Shown: positions 1 to 8,562, numbered from the stretch's first letter. The stretch: 64,000 nt of DNA from Brucella anthropi ATCC 49188 (GCF_000017405.1 NC_009667.1:806001-870000), one strand, 5' to 3'. Program-made: numbers and translations. Notes: a model not told the origin generated them from the letters alone.

Positions 1-658
1 TTGCCCAATGCTTCAGCGTTGAAACGGTCGAGGGCGGCATAGCTTCCTTCGGATCGCACAGCGTTGCGAAGGAATAGCGCGCTGGCACCTTTGGGCGCGC
101 GGCGCGCCACTCACGCTGGGTATAGCGATCAAGCGCGTCCTCGAAGCGTTCCTTCTGTGCTTTGGTAAACTTGGTGATATTCGCAAAGCCGATCTTCTGG
201 ATTCGCGCCCATTCACCCGGCTTGACCGTGACTTCCAGCGACGGCGCGCGAAACCAGTCGAAGAGCAGCCGTCCGAACCGTTCAAATTCGGGATTATCGG
301 CAAGACCGAAATGCACGTGGATTGTTTCGGGCGCCCTTTCCGGATGCTTGCCGAGCGCCTTGTTCAGCATGTCTTCGAGTTCGGGAATAGCGTTTTCATA
401 AAGTCGCCGTTCCGACAGATCGATCATCGTTTCCACAGAGGGGATGATGCGATGCCCCCGCGCTTCAGCCAGAAGCGAAGCGTAATAGCCACGGCTTTGA
501 TAGGCGTAGGAGCGCGACAGGTTGATGATGCGCGGGCGCAGCTGCCCGTTGAAGAGAGCGGGATGCGCGAGATAGTCACGCGTGGTCATGACCTTGTGCG
601 GCGTCGCCCCATTGTCGATATCCGAGAGGCGCCCTACCAGAATGACGCAGATCGTCAT
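1..658 (-). CDS. RimK-family ATP-grasp ligase with N-terminal RLAN domain (partial)
   Basis: The reading frame stays open from an ATG at 658 to the window edge (219 codons), so only the N-terminal part is seen. It begins MTICVILVGRLSDIDNGA and contains RDYLAHPALF, then RIINLSRSYAYQSRGYYASL, which are typical of the RLAN domain that precedes the ATP-grasp domain in a subclass of RimK-like peptide ligases. These families form amide bonds between amino acids and a carboxylate substrate. The start overlaps the stop of the upstream GNAT-C39 gene (TGATG), so the two are probably translationally coupled. The ATP-grasp part lies outside the window, and the substrate is unknown. Confidence 0.8.
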   Translation of the reverse strand, partial: MTICVILVGRLSDIDNGATPHKVMTTRDYLAHPALFNGQLRPRIINLSRSYAYQSRGYYASLLAEARGHRIIPSVETMIDLSERRLYENAIPELEDMLNKALGKHPERAPETIHVHFGLADNPEFERFGRLLFDWFRAPSLEVTVKPGEWARIQKIGFANITKFTKAQKERFEDALDRYTQREWRAARPKVPARYSFATLCDPKEAMPPSTVSTLKHWA

Positions 659-1764
659 CAATCCGTCCTTTTTTCCAGAATAACGGCCGCCCTGAGCCCA
701 TCACTGCCGAACCGTGCGATGCGGTCGAAAATGTGGAAGGGAACAGGGACATTTGCAGCATCGGCAATGGTTTCGCCGAGTTCTTCCTCCACCCAGGGGT
801 CATGAATGAGAATATGCCGCCCATCTTCGCCATGGGCGAGCACCCAGTGCGGCACTTTCTTGCCGAACATATGATAACCGCTGATCAGCACGATCACTGC
901 CGCCCCACGGCGCAAGGCAGCCAGAATGTCGTGCAGCGTGAAACCGCGATAATCCACCGGAATTGCATAGGCTTCTGTACGCTGGCGGAAATCGGTCTGC
1001 GCCAGTTGCATCACCTTGCGCTTTTCTTCCGAACGCACCGATTGCAGGAAAAGCATGTCCTCGATGGAAACGATGATCGATGCTTTCAGACCACGCTCAT
1101 GCGCGGCGACGGCAAGCCCGAAAGGTTCGCAACCGCCCGGCCCCGACATCATATAGATCGTCGTCGCATCGCGCCAAAGGCGGACTTCCAGCACGGGGTC
1201 GAGCTGCGTCTCCCGATTGTGCCGGGCAAGCACCATCATCAGGCAGGCCGCTCCGCAGGTAAAATCAGTCGTCTGCTCGTAATAGGGAAAGGCTGTGATG
1301 GGCGAAACATCACCGCGAACCGTCTTTTCGAAACGCAGCGCATCCGAATGGTCAGCGTAGTAATCGAGATAGCGTCCAATGGGGCGGTAGCCATGCCGCT
1401 TGTAAAGCGCGATGGCGCGTTCATTATCCTCGCGCACTTCCAGCCGCAGCAACGGACGGTCGTGGTCGTAAGCTGCCGTTTCCGCCGCCTGCAACAGAAG
1501 AGAGCCGACGCCCTTGACCTTGGCCTCCGGGTCGACGGCTATCGAGTAAAGTCGCGCAAGCGCGGTGCCATGACGGAAAAGAATCATCGCATAGCCGATG
1601 ACCGCGCCATCCATTGTTGCAACAATGGTTTCTGCGGTTGGTCGTGCGATGAGGGCGCGAAATGAACGGCGAGAAATCCGGTCTGCCTCGAAACAGCGCT
1701 CCTCGATGCGCAGGAGCGCATCTATGTCGTCTGCCGTGGCCTTGCGCGTCGTTGCGCCTGTCAT
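658..1764 (-). CDS. GNAT acetyltransferase - C39-like peptidase fusion
   Basis: This 368-residue protein has two domains. Residues about 5-145 form a GNAT acetyltransferase (RLYSIAVDPEAKVKGVGSLL is the acetyl-CoA binding region; ALYKRHGYRPIGR is motif B). Residues about 155-350 resemble a C39-type papain-like peptidase: Cys170 in DFTCGAAC, His306 in VPHWVLAHG and Asp322 in HDPW fit a catalytic triad. No membrane segment or signal peptide is visible, so the protein should be cytoplasmic. It is coupled to the downstream RLAN/ATP-grasp gene, a pairing that suggests synthesis or processing of a small peptide or peptide tag. That role is inferred; no substrate can be named. Confidence 0.85.
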   Translation of the reverse strand: MTGATTRKATADDIDALLRIEERCFEADRISRRSFRALIARPTAETIVATMDGAVIGYAMILFRHGTALARLYSIAVDPEAKVKGVGSLLLQAAETAAYDHDRPLLRLEVREDNERAIALYKRHGYRPIGRYLDYYADHSDALRFEKTVRGDVSPITAFPYYEQTTDFTCGAACLMMVLARHNRETQLDPVLEVRLWRDATTIYMMSGPGGCEPFGLAVAAHERGLKASIIVSIEDMLFLQSVRSEEKRKVMQLAQTDFRQRTEAYAIPVDYRGFTLHDILAALRRGAAVIVLISGYHMFGKKVPHWVLAHGEDGRHILIHDPWVEEELGETIADAANVPVPFHIFDRIARFGSDGLRAAVILEKRTD

Positions 1765-1938
1765 CTTTTGGCCTTTGCAAAGGGATCGTTACGATCCGGT
1801 CGGCACCAACATTGGCTTATTCGAGGCAAAAGACAAGCGCCCGGACCGTGGCAAAATTATGAGTGATTTTTACCGCCTGATCGGTTCCGCTCAGCCGCTA
1901 AATTCAATCAATAATTGCAATTTTTGGCGCCACCCGCG

Positions 1939-1953
1939 TTAACCATTAATTAA
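1939..1953 (+). promoter_or_regulatory. CtrA-type box (distal), TTAA-N7-TTAA
   Basis: TTAA at 1939-1942 and TTAA at 1950-1953 are separated by exactly seven bases. This fits the CtrA half-site arrangement of alphaproteobacteria, with G instead of the preferred C after the second half. It lies 105 nt ahead of the cysteine peptidase start. Confidence 0.4.
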
Positions 1954-2005
1954 GAAGTCCGGCGACCCCAAGATGAACTGAATTGACTCCAGAGTATTTC
2001 AGACA

Positions 2006-2021
2006 TTAACGTTTCGTTAAC
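2006..2021 (+). promoter_or_regulatory. CtrA-type box (proximal), TTAA-N7-TTAAC
   Basis: The sequence TTAACGTTTCGTTAAC is a full match to the CtrA consensus TTAA-N7-TTAAC and is also an inverted repeat. It ends 36 nt before the ATG of the transglutaminase-like peptidase gene, so it would overlap its promoter. The CtrA role is inferred from the motif alone. Confidence 0.5.
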
Positions 2022-2057
2022 AAATGAGTAACTGGCGAGAGCCAAAGGGCGTTGAGT

Positions 2058-2678
2058 ATGTTTTGCGTTGTTCGCTCGACCACAAAGATTATGGCAGTCG
2101 CCGGTTTTGCAGTTTCGCTGCTGATGACAAGCTTTGGTGCACAAGCCGCCTCCGGCGACTTCATGCAGACCGGCAAGCTGACCTCGCAGCCGATTGGACA
2201 TTATGAATTCTGCAAGCGCGAAGCCAAGGAATGCGGCATCACCAGTCGCGACACCCGCGCACTGCAGCTCAACCATTCTAACTGGCAGCGCATCGTCGAG
2301 ATCAATCTTTCGGTCAATGAACGTATCAAGCCGATGACCGACATGGAAATCTATGGCGTCGAGGAATACTGGGCTTACCCGACGACCGTTGGTGACTGCG
2401 AAGATTACGTCCTGCTGAAGCAGCGTGAATTGCAGAAGGCCGGCATTCCGATCACGGATCTTCTGATCACTGTCGTTCGCAAGCCGGACGGCGAAGGTCA
2501 TGCAGTCCTCACCGTTCGCACGGATCGCGGTGATTTCGTTCTCGACAATCTGACCGATGAAGTTATGCGCTGGAACGAGACCGATTATACTTATCTGAAG
2601 CGTCAGGCAGCCAACGATACCGGTCGCTGGGTCACCATCGAAGGCCCGGACAATCTCCTCGTCGGTTCGGTACGCTGA
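2058..2678 (+). CDS. Periplasmic transglutaminase-like cysteine peptidase (BTLCP family)
   Basis: The 206-residue product has an N-terminal signal peptide (hydrophobic IMAVAGFAVSLLMTSFGAQA, likely cleavage near residue 30). The mature part carries the bacterial transglutaminase-like cysteine proteinase pattern: Cys114 in VGDCEDY, His148 in GEGHAVL and Asp163 in FVLDN. Cys52 and Cys59 could form a disulfide. I chose the ATG at 2058 because an AAGGG at 2045-2049 is well spaced from it; a TTG two codons earlier is too close. Some members of this family regulate membrane adhesins or diguanylate signalling in other bacteria, but no partner is visible here. Two CtrA-like boxes lie upstream. Confidence 0.88.
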   Translation: MFCVVRSTTKIMAVAGFAVSLLMTSFGAQAASGDFMQTGKLTSQPIGHYEFCKREAKECGITSRDTRALQLNHSNWQRIVEINLSVNERIKPMTDMEIYGVEEYWAYPTTVGDCEDYVLLKQRELQKAGIPITDLLITVVRKPDGEGHAVLTVRTDRGDFVLDNLTDEVMRWNETDYTYLKRQAANDTGRWVTIEGPDNLLVGSVR

Positions 2679-2711
2679 CACAAAACCTTCCCCATATGTT
2701 TTTGAAAACGT

Positions 2712-2736
2712 CCCGGAATGTGCTATTCATTCCGGG
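2712..2736. other. Perfect 9-bp hairpin after the cysteine peptidase gene
   Basis: CCCGGAATG and CATTCCGGG pair perfectly around a 7-nt loop. There is no T-run after it on the plus strand, so it may be a factor-dependent terminator or an attenuator-like structure. The rest of the gap to 2886 holds an AAGGAG with no useful start codon behind it and nothing else I recognise. Confidence 0.45.
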
Positions 2737-2886
2737 TCTAAAAAGGAGAGGTCGGTGCGGTTAGCCCGATCCCCGTTGTAAAGCGGGTCCTGGCCTTCGC
2801 AATTGTTTTCATTTCGGCAAATGCGTTGAGTCCCTTGACCTTACACTCCGATGCAATGGTGCATTGGAGAACAAAAGGTCTTGGTT

Positions 2887-3309
2887 ATGAAACAGCAGAT
2901 CTCCGTCATTACAATTGGTATCGCCGACCTCGAGTGCTCACGTCGTTTTTACACGCAGGGCTTCGGCTGGGTGCCTGTTTTCGAGAATGAAGAAATCATC
3001 TTCTATCAGATGAACGGTTTCGTTCTCGGAACCTTCCTGAAAGCTTCGCTCGAAACCGATATGAACCGCAAAGGCCTCCAGCAGCCCGGCGCATTTTCTC
3101 TTGCACATAATGTGGAACTGGAAACGGATGTCGCGCCACTGATGGACCGGTTGGTTGGGGCTGGTGGCAAGCTGGTGCGTTCGGCTGACGCGCCGAGCCA
3201 TGGTGGTTTTCGCGGCTATGTCGCCGATCCTGACGATCACGCCTGGGAAATTGCATGGAACCCAGCCTGGGCCATCGATGAGAATGGCCTTGTAACGTTC
3301 GGAATATGA
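2887..3309 (+). CDS. VOC (glyoxalase/bleomycin-resistance) family protein
   Basis: This is a 140-residue single-copy VOC fold protein: ITIGIADLECSRRFYTQGFG at the N-terminus is the usual first beta-alpha unit, and GYVADPDDHAWEIAWNP near the C-terminus carries the conserved DPDxxxWE strand with the metal-ligand Glu. Length fits small VOC proteins. The ATG at 2887 is preceded by AAAGG at a good distance, so I prefer it to an earlier ATG 12 codons upstream. Substrate cannot be told from sequence; such proteins act as lyases, dioxygenases or drug-binding proteins. It is monocistronic, with its own terminator. Confidence 0.85.
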   Translation: MKQQISVITIGIADLECSRRFYTQGFGWVPVFENEEIIFYQMNGFVLGTFLKASLETDMNRKGLQQPGAFSLAHNVELETDVAPLMDRLVGAGGKLVRSADAPSHGGFRGYVADPDDHAWEIAWNPAWAIDENGLVTFGI

Positions 3310-3323
3310 ACTCAATGGGTTGG

Positions 3324-3353
3324 CAACAGGGCGCGAAATGCGCCCTGTTGTTT
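3324..3353 (+). terminator. Rho-independent terminator of the VOC gene
   Basis: An 11-bp GC-rich stem (CAACAGGGCGC / GCGCCCTGTTG) with a 5-nt loop is followed by TTTA, 15 nt after the stop codon. Confidence 0.7.
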
Positions 3354-3380
3354 ACAATGATACGGCTATTTGGGGCGCGC

Positions 3381-3953
3381 ATGACGAAAATCTACTTTAT
3401 CTCGCATCCGGAAGTCGTGATCGATCCCGCAAAGCCTGTTCCGTCGTGGAACCTGTCGGAGCGCGGAATTGAACGGATGCGCTCCTTTGCCAGCCAGCCG
3501 GAACTGCAATCGATCACATCAATCTGGTCCAGCACGGAAGCAAAGGCAATTGAAGCTGCTGAAATTCTGGCGGATATTTTAAGAGTCAGTCCGTTGACCG
3601 ACAGCCGCTTTAACGAGATCGACCGAAGCGCCACTGGCTTCCTGCCCGCCGAACAACACGAGACTGTAGCCGACCAGTTCTTTTCCGCACCCGAAGCAAG
3701 TATTCACGGCTGGGAGCGGGCCATCGATGTGCAACAACGCATCGTGGAAGGTTTTGAAGCGGTAAAGCGGCTTGGAAATTCTGACGATATCGCTATCGTC
3801 GGCCACGGTGGTGCCGGTACGCTGCTGCTCTGCTTTCTGGCCGGACGTCCAATCAGCCGCCAGTATGATCAGCCCTTTCAGGGCCATTACTGGTGTTATT
3901 CTTGCGAAGACCGGTCCGTCCTCCATCACTGGAAGCCGATAGCGCCACGCTGA
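3381..3953 (+). CDS. Histidine phosphatase superfamily protein
   Basis: The 190-residue protein follows the phosphoglycerate mutase-like pattern: IYFISHPEV near residue 9 stands where LVRHGET is usual, LSERGIERMRSF follows, IWSSTEAKAIEAAEIL is the SSxxxRAxQTA region, and IVGHGGAGTLLL carries the second histidine. The catalytic RHG triplet is altered to SHP, although His9 is kept, so activity is uncertain. The ATG at 3381 gives the conserved start; an in-frame earlier ATG would add an unrelated extension running through the preceding terminator. No operon partners are seen. Confidence 0.8.
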   Translation: MTKIYFISHPEVVIDPAKPVPSWNLSERGIERMRSFASQPELQSITSIWSSTEAKAIEAAEILADILRVSPLTDSRFNEIDRSATGFLPAEQHETVADQFFSAPEASIHGWERAIDVQQRIVEGFEAVKRLGNSDDIAIVGHGGAGTLLLCFLAGRPISRQYDQPFQGHYWCYSCEDRSVLHHWKPIAPR

Positions 3954-4069
3954 AATTTCCTCGTCGTACTGTCTAAGCTACATAGCAGTTCCGCAGACTG
4001 ACCATTTGCGTTATTCTCCGATTCTGGCTGCTTCCAAGCCTCCCCCCTCCGTTCGGGAAAGCATTTTTC

Positions 4070-4216
4070 ATGCAGGAAGATGAAATCATCGAACCAACTG
4101 TTCGGGCACATGCACAAGGAGGGACTGCAATGACAGCTCGTCACAGGAGGTTTATCGATGCGGTTATCGTCCCCTATCTATCACCTGAAGCGGCTTGCCA
4201 GGCGTTTGGCAAATGA
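4070..4216 (+). CDS. Possible small ORF overlapping the DnaB-like ATPase start
   Basis: A 48-codon frame begins MQEDEIIEPTVRAHAQGG. An internal in-frame ATG at 4130 has a strong AAGGAGGG ahead of it. The frame runs 59 nt into the next gene in another register and stops at TGA 4214-4216, so it may be a leader ORF whose translation couples to the ATPase gene. It has no recognisable domain and could be chance. Confidence 0.3.
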   Translation: MQEDEIIEPTVRAHAQGGTAMTARHRRFIDAVIVPYLSPEAACQAFGK

Positions 4217-4901
4217 TGCTGATATTCCACTTCATGAAGCGCTTGATCGCGTTGCCGCGCAGGAGGGTTACAGAAGCTGGAGCCTGCTCGTTGACAACAC
4301 ATCCGCTCCCGTTTCTGCTCGCGAAATCTATGGCTATCTCAAGTCCGGCAGCATGGTGCTGATTGGCGCCAGACCGGGCCATGGGAAAACCCTGTTGAGT
4401 CTTGATATAATGATTGAGGCCATGCGAGATGGCAATTACGGCCTTTTCTTTTCGCTTGAATACACTGAGACGGATATCGCCGGACGCTTCAAGGCACTCG
4501 GCGTCGATCGCGATAACTTCCGGCATCTATTCCGTTTCGATTGCTCGGATGCCATCTGCGCGGATTATATGATCGCCAAACTCGACGCTGCTTCGGCTGG
4601 AACCGTCGTGATCGTCGATTATCTGCAGATTCTCGATCAGAAGCGGGAAAAACCCGACCTGTCGACCCAGATTGCGGCGCTCAGGTCATTTGCTTCAAAG
4701 CGAAGGCTCACCATTCTGTGTATATCGCAAATCGACCGTTCCTTTGATCCAGCGGCAAAGCCGTGCCCAGGGATCGAGGATGTTCGGCTTCCCAACCCGC
4801 TTGATCTCACATTGTTCGATACATGCCTCTTTCTCAACAATGGCGAGATTCGCGTGCAATCGCGTGATCGGATGACGACGCTTGAAAACGTGACGTCGTA
4901 G
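4158..4901 (+). CDS. Orphan DnaB-like / RecA-fold ATPase
   Basis: The 247-residue protein has a short N-terminal helical segment (LKRLARRLANDADIPLHEAL, then EGYRSWSLL) that resembles the helical tag seen on several small phage- or plasmid-type proteins. A RecA-fold core follows, with Walker A GARPGHGKT at 70-78, SLEYTETD in the DnaB-like H1a position, Walker B VVIVDYLQIL and ISQIDR sensor. This matches the C-terminal half of replicative helicase DnaB, but the N-terminal DnaG-binding domain is absent. AGGAGG just upstream supports the start. It is convergent with yifB, only 7 nt away. Function is unknown; it is not the replicative helicase. Confidence 0.75.
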   Translation: MRLSSPIYHLKRLARRLANDADIPLHEALDRVAAQEGYRSWSLLVDNTSAPVSAREIYGYLKSGSMVLIGARPGHGKTLLSLDIMIEAMRDGNYGLFFSLEYTETDIAGRFKALGVDRDNFRHLFRFDCSDAICADYMIAKLDAASAGTVVIVDYLQILDQKREKPDLSTQIAALRSFASKRRLTILCISQIDRSFDPAAKPCPGIEDVRLPNPLDLTLFDTCLFLNNGEIRVQSRDRMTTLENVTS

Positions 4902-4908
4902 AAGATGT

Positions 4909-6441
4909 TCAGGCTGCGGAAACCAGCCTTTCCGCACCCATGCGATAGGATATGGCGCTGGCCAAATGAATGCGACCGACTTTGTCGCTCCCGTTCAGAT
5001 CGGCCAGCGTCCGGGCGACCTTCAGAATGCGATGATAAGCGCGGGCAGAAAAACGCATCTGCTCGCTTGCGTCACGCAAAAGCTTGAGGCCTGCCGCATC
5101 CGGCTCAGCAACCTGTTCGATCAGTTTGGCCGAGCAATAGGCATTGGTCAGGGACGGTTCCAGACCGAGCGCTGAATAACGCTGGGTCTGAATCGCACGA
5201 GCACGGGAGACGCGTTGTGCGACCGTCTCGCTCGTTTCCGACCGAGATGGTTTGATGAGATCGAAAGCAGAGACCGCAGGCATATCCACCCGCAAGTCTA
5301 TACGGTCGAGGAGCGGGCCTGAAATACGCGCCTGATAATCGGCCTGACAACGTGGGCCCCGCGCGCAGACATGACCGGGTTCGCCCGCCATACCGCAACG
5401 GCAGGGATTCATGGCGGCGATCAGTTGAAAGCGCGCCGGATAGCTGGTGCGATGATTGACGCGTGCAATGAGACATTCGCCGGTTTCGAGTGGCTGGCGC
5501 AGAGAATCCAGCACCTGTGGCGAGAATTCCGGAAACTCGTCCAGAAACAACACGCCGTTATGCGCAAGCGATACCTCGCCCGGACGCGCACGCAGTCCAC
5601 CGCCGACCATTGCCGCCATTGACGCCGAATGATGCGGCGCACGAAAAGGGCGACGATCCGATAATTTTCCACCGGAAAGCTCTCCCGCGATCGAGGCAAT
5701 CATCGATACATCCAGCAATTCGCGAGGAGAAAGACGAGGCAAGATGGATGGCAATCGTTGGGCAAGCATGGACTTGCCTGATCCCGGCGGTCCGACGAGA
5801 AGCAAATTGTGATTGCCCGCAGCGGCGATTTCAAGCGCTCGCTTGGCAGTCTCCTGCCCCTTGATATCAGCAAGATCGAGTTCCGTTTCACCGGAAAGCC
5901 GCATGGATGGTTCCGGTCGGGTCAGAACCTGCGTGCCGCGAAAATGGTTGGCAAGGGCGATGAGACTGCGCGGAGCCAGAATATCGATATCGGCACCCGC
6001 CCACGCTGCCTCTGGCCCGCAAGCATAAGGGCAGATAAGTCCTTTCTCATCCCGGTTCGCACCGATTGCAGCAGGCAGGACGCCTGCCACCGGTGTTATC
6101 GAACCGTCGAGCGACAATTCACCCAGAACGAGATAGGACTGTATTGCATCCGCCGGAATGGCACCGATTGCCGCCATAAGCCCGACAGCAATGGGCAAGT
6201 CATAATGCGACCCTTCTTTCGGCAGGTCGGCAGGTGCCAGATTAACCGTCACCCGTTTGGTCGGCATGGAAAGGCCCGAGGCGTGCAACGCCGCTTGCAC
6301 ACGCTCCCGGCTTTCTGCCACGGCTTTGTCCGGCAAGCCGACAATGGACATGCCCATCTTGCCCGGCGCGACCATCACCTGCACGTCGACAGGCACAGCC
6401 TCTATGCCTTGAAAAGCAACTGTTCCAACCCGCGCGACCAT
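4909..6441 (-). CDS. yifB: YifB/ComM-type Mg-chelatase-like AAA+ ATPase
   Basis: The 510-residue protein has the N-terminal ChlI-like domain (VARVGTVAFQGIEAVPVDVQ onward), a AAA+ core with Walker A VGPPGSGKSMLAQRLP and Walker B GVLFLDEFPEF, and a C-terminal Mg-chelatase lid (ARAYHRILKVARTLADL). A CGMAGEPGHVC segment lies after AMNPC. ComM of this family is a hexameric helicase that aids branch migration during natural transformation. I chose ATG 6441, which gives the conserved MVARVGT start, over one eight codons upstream. It lies downstream of gshB with a 109-nt gap. Confidence 0.9.
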   Translation of the reverse strand: MVARVGTVAFQGIEAVPVDVQVMVAPGKMGMSIVGLPDKAVAESRERVQAALHASGLSMPTKRVTVNLAPADLPKEGSHYDLPIAVGLMAAIGAIPADAIQSYLVLGELSLDGSITPVAGVLPAAIGANRDEKGLICPYACGPEAAWAGADIDILAPRSLIALANHFRGTQVLTRPEPSMRLSGETELDLADIKGQETAKRALEIAAAGNHNLLLVGPPGSGKSMLAQRLPSILPRLSPRELLDVSMIASIAGELSGGKLSDRRPFRAPHHSASMAAMVGGGLRARPGEVSLAHNGVLFLDEFPEFSPQVLDSLRQPLETGECLIARVNHRTSYPARFQLIAAMNPCRCGMAGEPGHVCARGPRCQADYQARISGPLLDRIDLRVDMPAVSAFDLIKPSRSETSETVAQRVSRARAIQTQRYSALGLEPSLTNAYCSAKLIEQVAEPDAAGLKLLRDASEQMRFSARAYHRILKVARTLADLNGSDKVGRIHLASAISYRMGAERLVSAA

Positions 6442-6550
6442 GTGCCCCCGCTCGCCACGCACCACATCTCTTAAGTGAGTAAAGACTCAAATACAACTTA
6501 GAGAGTTAAGCACGAGCGAGCGGTAAACTCAAGAACGTTAAGAGAACAAA

Positions 6551-7489
6551 TTAACGCTTGGCTTCTACCGCATCCCAGAACAGGGCCGCGATATTAGTCC
6601 CGTCGAAACGCTGGATTTCGCGGATACCAGTTGGAGAGGTAACGTTGATTTCGGTCATGTAGTCGCCGATCACATCAATGCCGACCAGAATGAAACCACG
6701 TTCTTTCAGTGACGGGCCAATGCGCTCGCAAATCTCGCGTTCACGTGGCGTTAGCTTGCTCTGTTCCGCACGCCCGCCGACATGCATGTTGGAACGGGCA
6801 TCGGTTTCCGACGGCACGCGATTGATTGCGCCGACAGGTTCACCATCAATCAGGATGATGCGCTTGTCGCCGGCGCGTACGTCCTTCAGATAACGTTGTG
6901 CAATGAACGGCTCCTTGAAGAGCTGACCGAACATTTCCAGAAGCGAGGTCAGGTTGCGGTCACCATCGGCCAGATGGAAGACGCCCGCACCACCATTACC
7001 ATAAAGCGGCTTCAAAATGATGTCGCCGAACTCGCGACGGAAATCCATGACTTCCTGCGGGTCCTTGGTGATGAGCGTTTCCGGCATCAGGTCGGGAAAC
7101 TCTGTCACAAAGATTTTTTCGGGACTGTTGCGCACCCATGCCGGATCGTTGACAACCAGTGTTTTCGGGTGAATCCGCTCCAGAAGATGGGTGGTGGTAA
7201 TATAGTTCATGTCGAAGGGCGGGTCCTGACGCAGAAGCACCACATCCATTTCCGACAGGTCGCGGCGGATCGGCTCACCCAGCGTATAGTGATCGCCCTT
7301 GACGTCGCGCACTTCCATCTTTTCCAAGCGGGCAGAAACGACGCCATCGCGCATCGAAAGCCGGTCTGGCGTATAATGGTAAAGCTCATGACCGCGCTTC
7401 TGCGCCTCGAGCGAAAGGGCGAATGTGGTATCGCCCGCAATGTTCACCGTGCTGATATGGTCCATCTGGACCGCGACTTTGAGAGCCAT
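6551..7489 (-). CDS. gshB: Glutathione synthetase
   Basis: The 312-residue product is full length for bacterial GshB, which joins gamma-glutamylcysteine and glycine using ATP. It shows [20 protein letters not shown] at the start, the ATP-grasp elements [14 protein letters not shown] and [15 protein letters not shown] at the end. The enzyme is cytoplasmic. It is followed on the same strand by yifB; its promoter should lie in the gap to the divergent SMP-30 gene. Confidence 0.96.
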   Translation of the reverse strand: MALKVAVQMDHISTVNIAGDTTFALSLEAQKRGHELYHYTPDRLSMRDGVVSARLEKMEVRDVKGDHYTLGEPIRRDLSEMDVVLLRQDPPFDMNYITTTHLLERIHPKTLVVNDPAWVRNSPEKIFVTEFPDLMPETLITKDPQEVMDFRREFGDIILKPLYGNGGAGVFHLADGDRNLTSLLEMFGQLFKEPFIAQRYLKDVRAGDKRIILIDGEPVGAINRVPSETDARSNMHVGGRAEQSKLTPREREICERIGPSLKERGFILVGIDVIGDYMTEINVTSPTGIREIQRFDGTNIAALFWDAVEAKR

Positions 7490-7671
7490 GATTTCCTCGC
7501 GATTCGAAGTTGCGGGAAATCTAAAACGGAATGACTGGGCAACATAGTCCTTTCTCTCAATCCGTTCTCGGGTGTCTGTTGTGCACTTACAATGCTTGAA
7601 GTTGAACTGGATCAGCTTTCATCCGTTGATTATGTTGGATGCAATCGCTTCGGGCGTCTCGGGAGGAAAAA

Positions 7672-8547
7672 GTGACCGTCGTAAAAACTACCCTGTTTGC
7701 CGACCATGTAGCAGAACTAGGCGAAGGCCCCGGCTATGATCCACTGAGCGGAAATGTCTGGTGGTTCGATATTCTCGGCCAGAAACTGATCGAGAAGAAC
7801 TGGGACAGCGGCGAAATTCACGTCCATGCGCTCGGCATGAAGGCCAGCGCCCTCGCCGTTATCGACCGTGACCGGCAGCTGATCGTCAGTGAGCATGGGC
7901 TGTTCATTCGCGAGCGCGCCAATGGGCGATTGACTCTTCATCATCCACTTGAAGCCGAGAATGACGTCACCCGTTCCAACGATGCGCGTGTGCATCCATC
8001 AGGATCGTTCTGGATCGGCACGATGGGCAAAAAAGCCGAGACCGATGCAGGCTCGATCTGGTGGTATCGCGAAGGCCAGGTGAAAAAGCTTTTCTCCGGT
8101 ATCACGATCACCAACTCAATCTGCTTTTCTTCCGATGGAAAGATCGCCTATTTCGCCGACACGGATCGCAACATCATCTGGCGGGTCGATACAGACCCTG
8201 AGACAGGATTACCGATATCCGACAAAAGCGTCTTCCACCACCGGGCCGAAGAAGGCGGCGTCGATGGCTCGGTCGTTGATGCGGAAGGCACGCTGTGGAA
8301 TGCCTGTTGGGGCGGCAGTTCGCTCAATGCCTATTCACCGCAAGGCCGCCTGATCCGCTCGATTTCACTGCCGGTCCGCCAACCATCATGCCCTGCTTTT
8401 GTCGGACCGGATGCGACGGTGATGATCGTAACCAGCGCCAATGAAGGCCTCGATGAAGAGGCTCGCCGTTCCGATCCCCATGCCGGAAAGGTTCTGCTGC
8501 TCGATCTGACGCTTGCCGGACGGCACGATCCGCCAGTCCGGCTCTAA
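7672..8547 (+). CDS. SMP-30/gluconolactonase/LRE family protein
   Basis: The 291-residue beta-propeller protein carries the metal ligands of the regucalcin family: Glu in ELGEGPGYDP, Asn in TRSNDARVHPSGSFW, and Asp in GGVDGSVVDAEG. Members hydrolyse sugar lactones. I place the start at GTG 7672 because GGGAGG at 7661-7666 is 5 nt ahead; an in-frame ATG 11 codons earlier lacks a ribosome-binding site. It stands alone, with a terminator after it, so the sugar pathway cannot be read from neighbours. Confidence 0.9.
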   Translation: MTVVKTTLFADHVAELGEGPGYDPLSGNVWWFDILGQKLIEKNWDSGEIHVHALGMKASALAVIDRDRQLIVSEHGLFIRERANGRLTLHHPLEAENDVTRSNDARVHPSGSFWIGTMGKKAETDAGSIWWYREGQVKKLFSGITITNSICFSSDGKIAYFADTDRNIIWRVDTDPETGLPISDKSVFHHRAEEGGVDGSVVDAEGTLWNACWGGSSLNAYSPQGRLIRSISLPVRQPSCPAFVGPDATVMIVTSANEGLDEEARRSDPHAGKVLLLDLTLAGRHDPPVRL

Positions 8548-8562
8548 ACAGCAAATAAAAAA

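Noticed and set aside
2834..2870. TTGACC...TGCAATGG as a MerR-type promoter for the VOC gene
   Set aside because: The dyad is weak, the spacing cannot be fixed by eye, and no MerR gene is nearby.
2745..2886. A small secreted-protein-like frame after AAGGAG
   Set aside because: The frame has no ATG, GTG or TTG at a suitable distance and is closed upstream by a stop codon.
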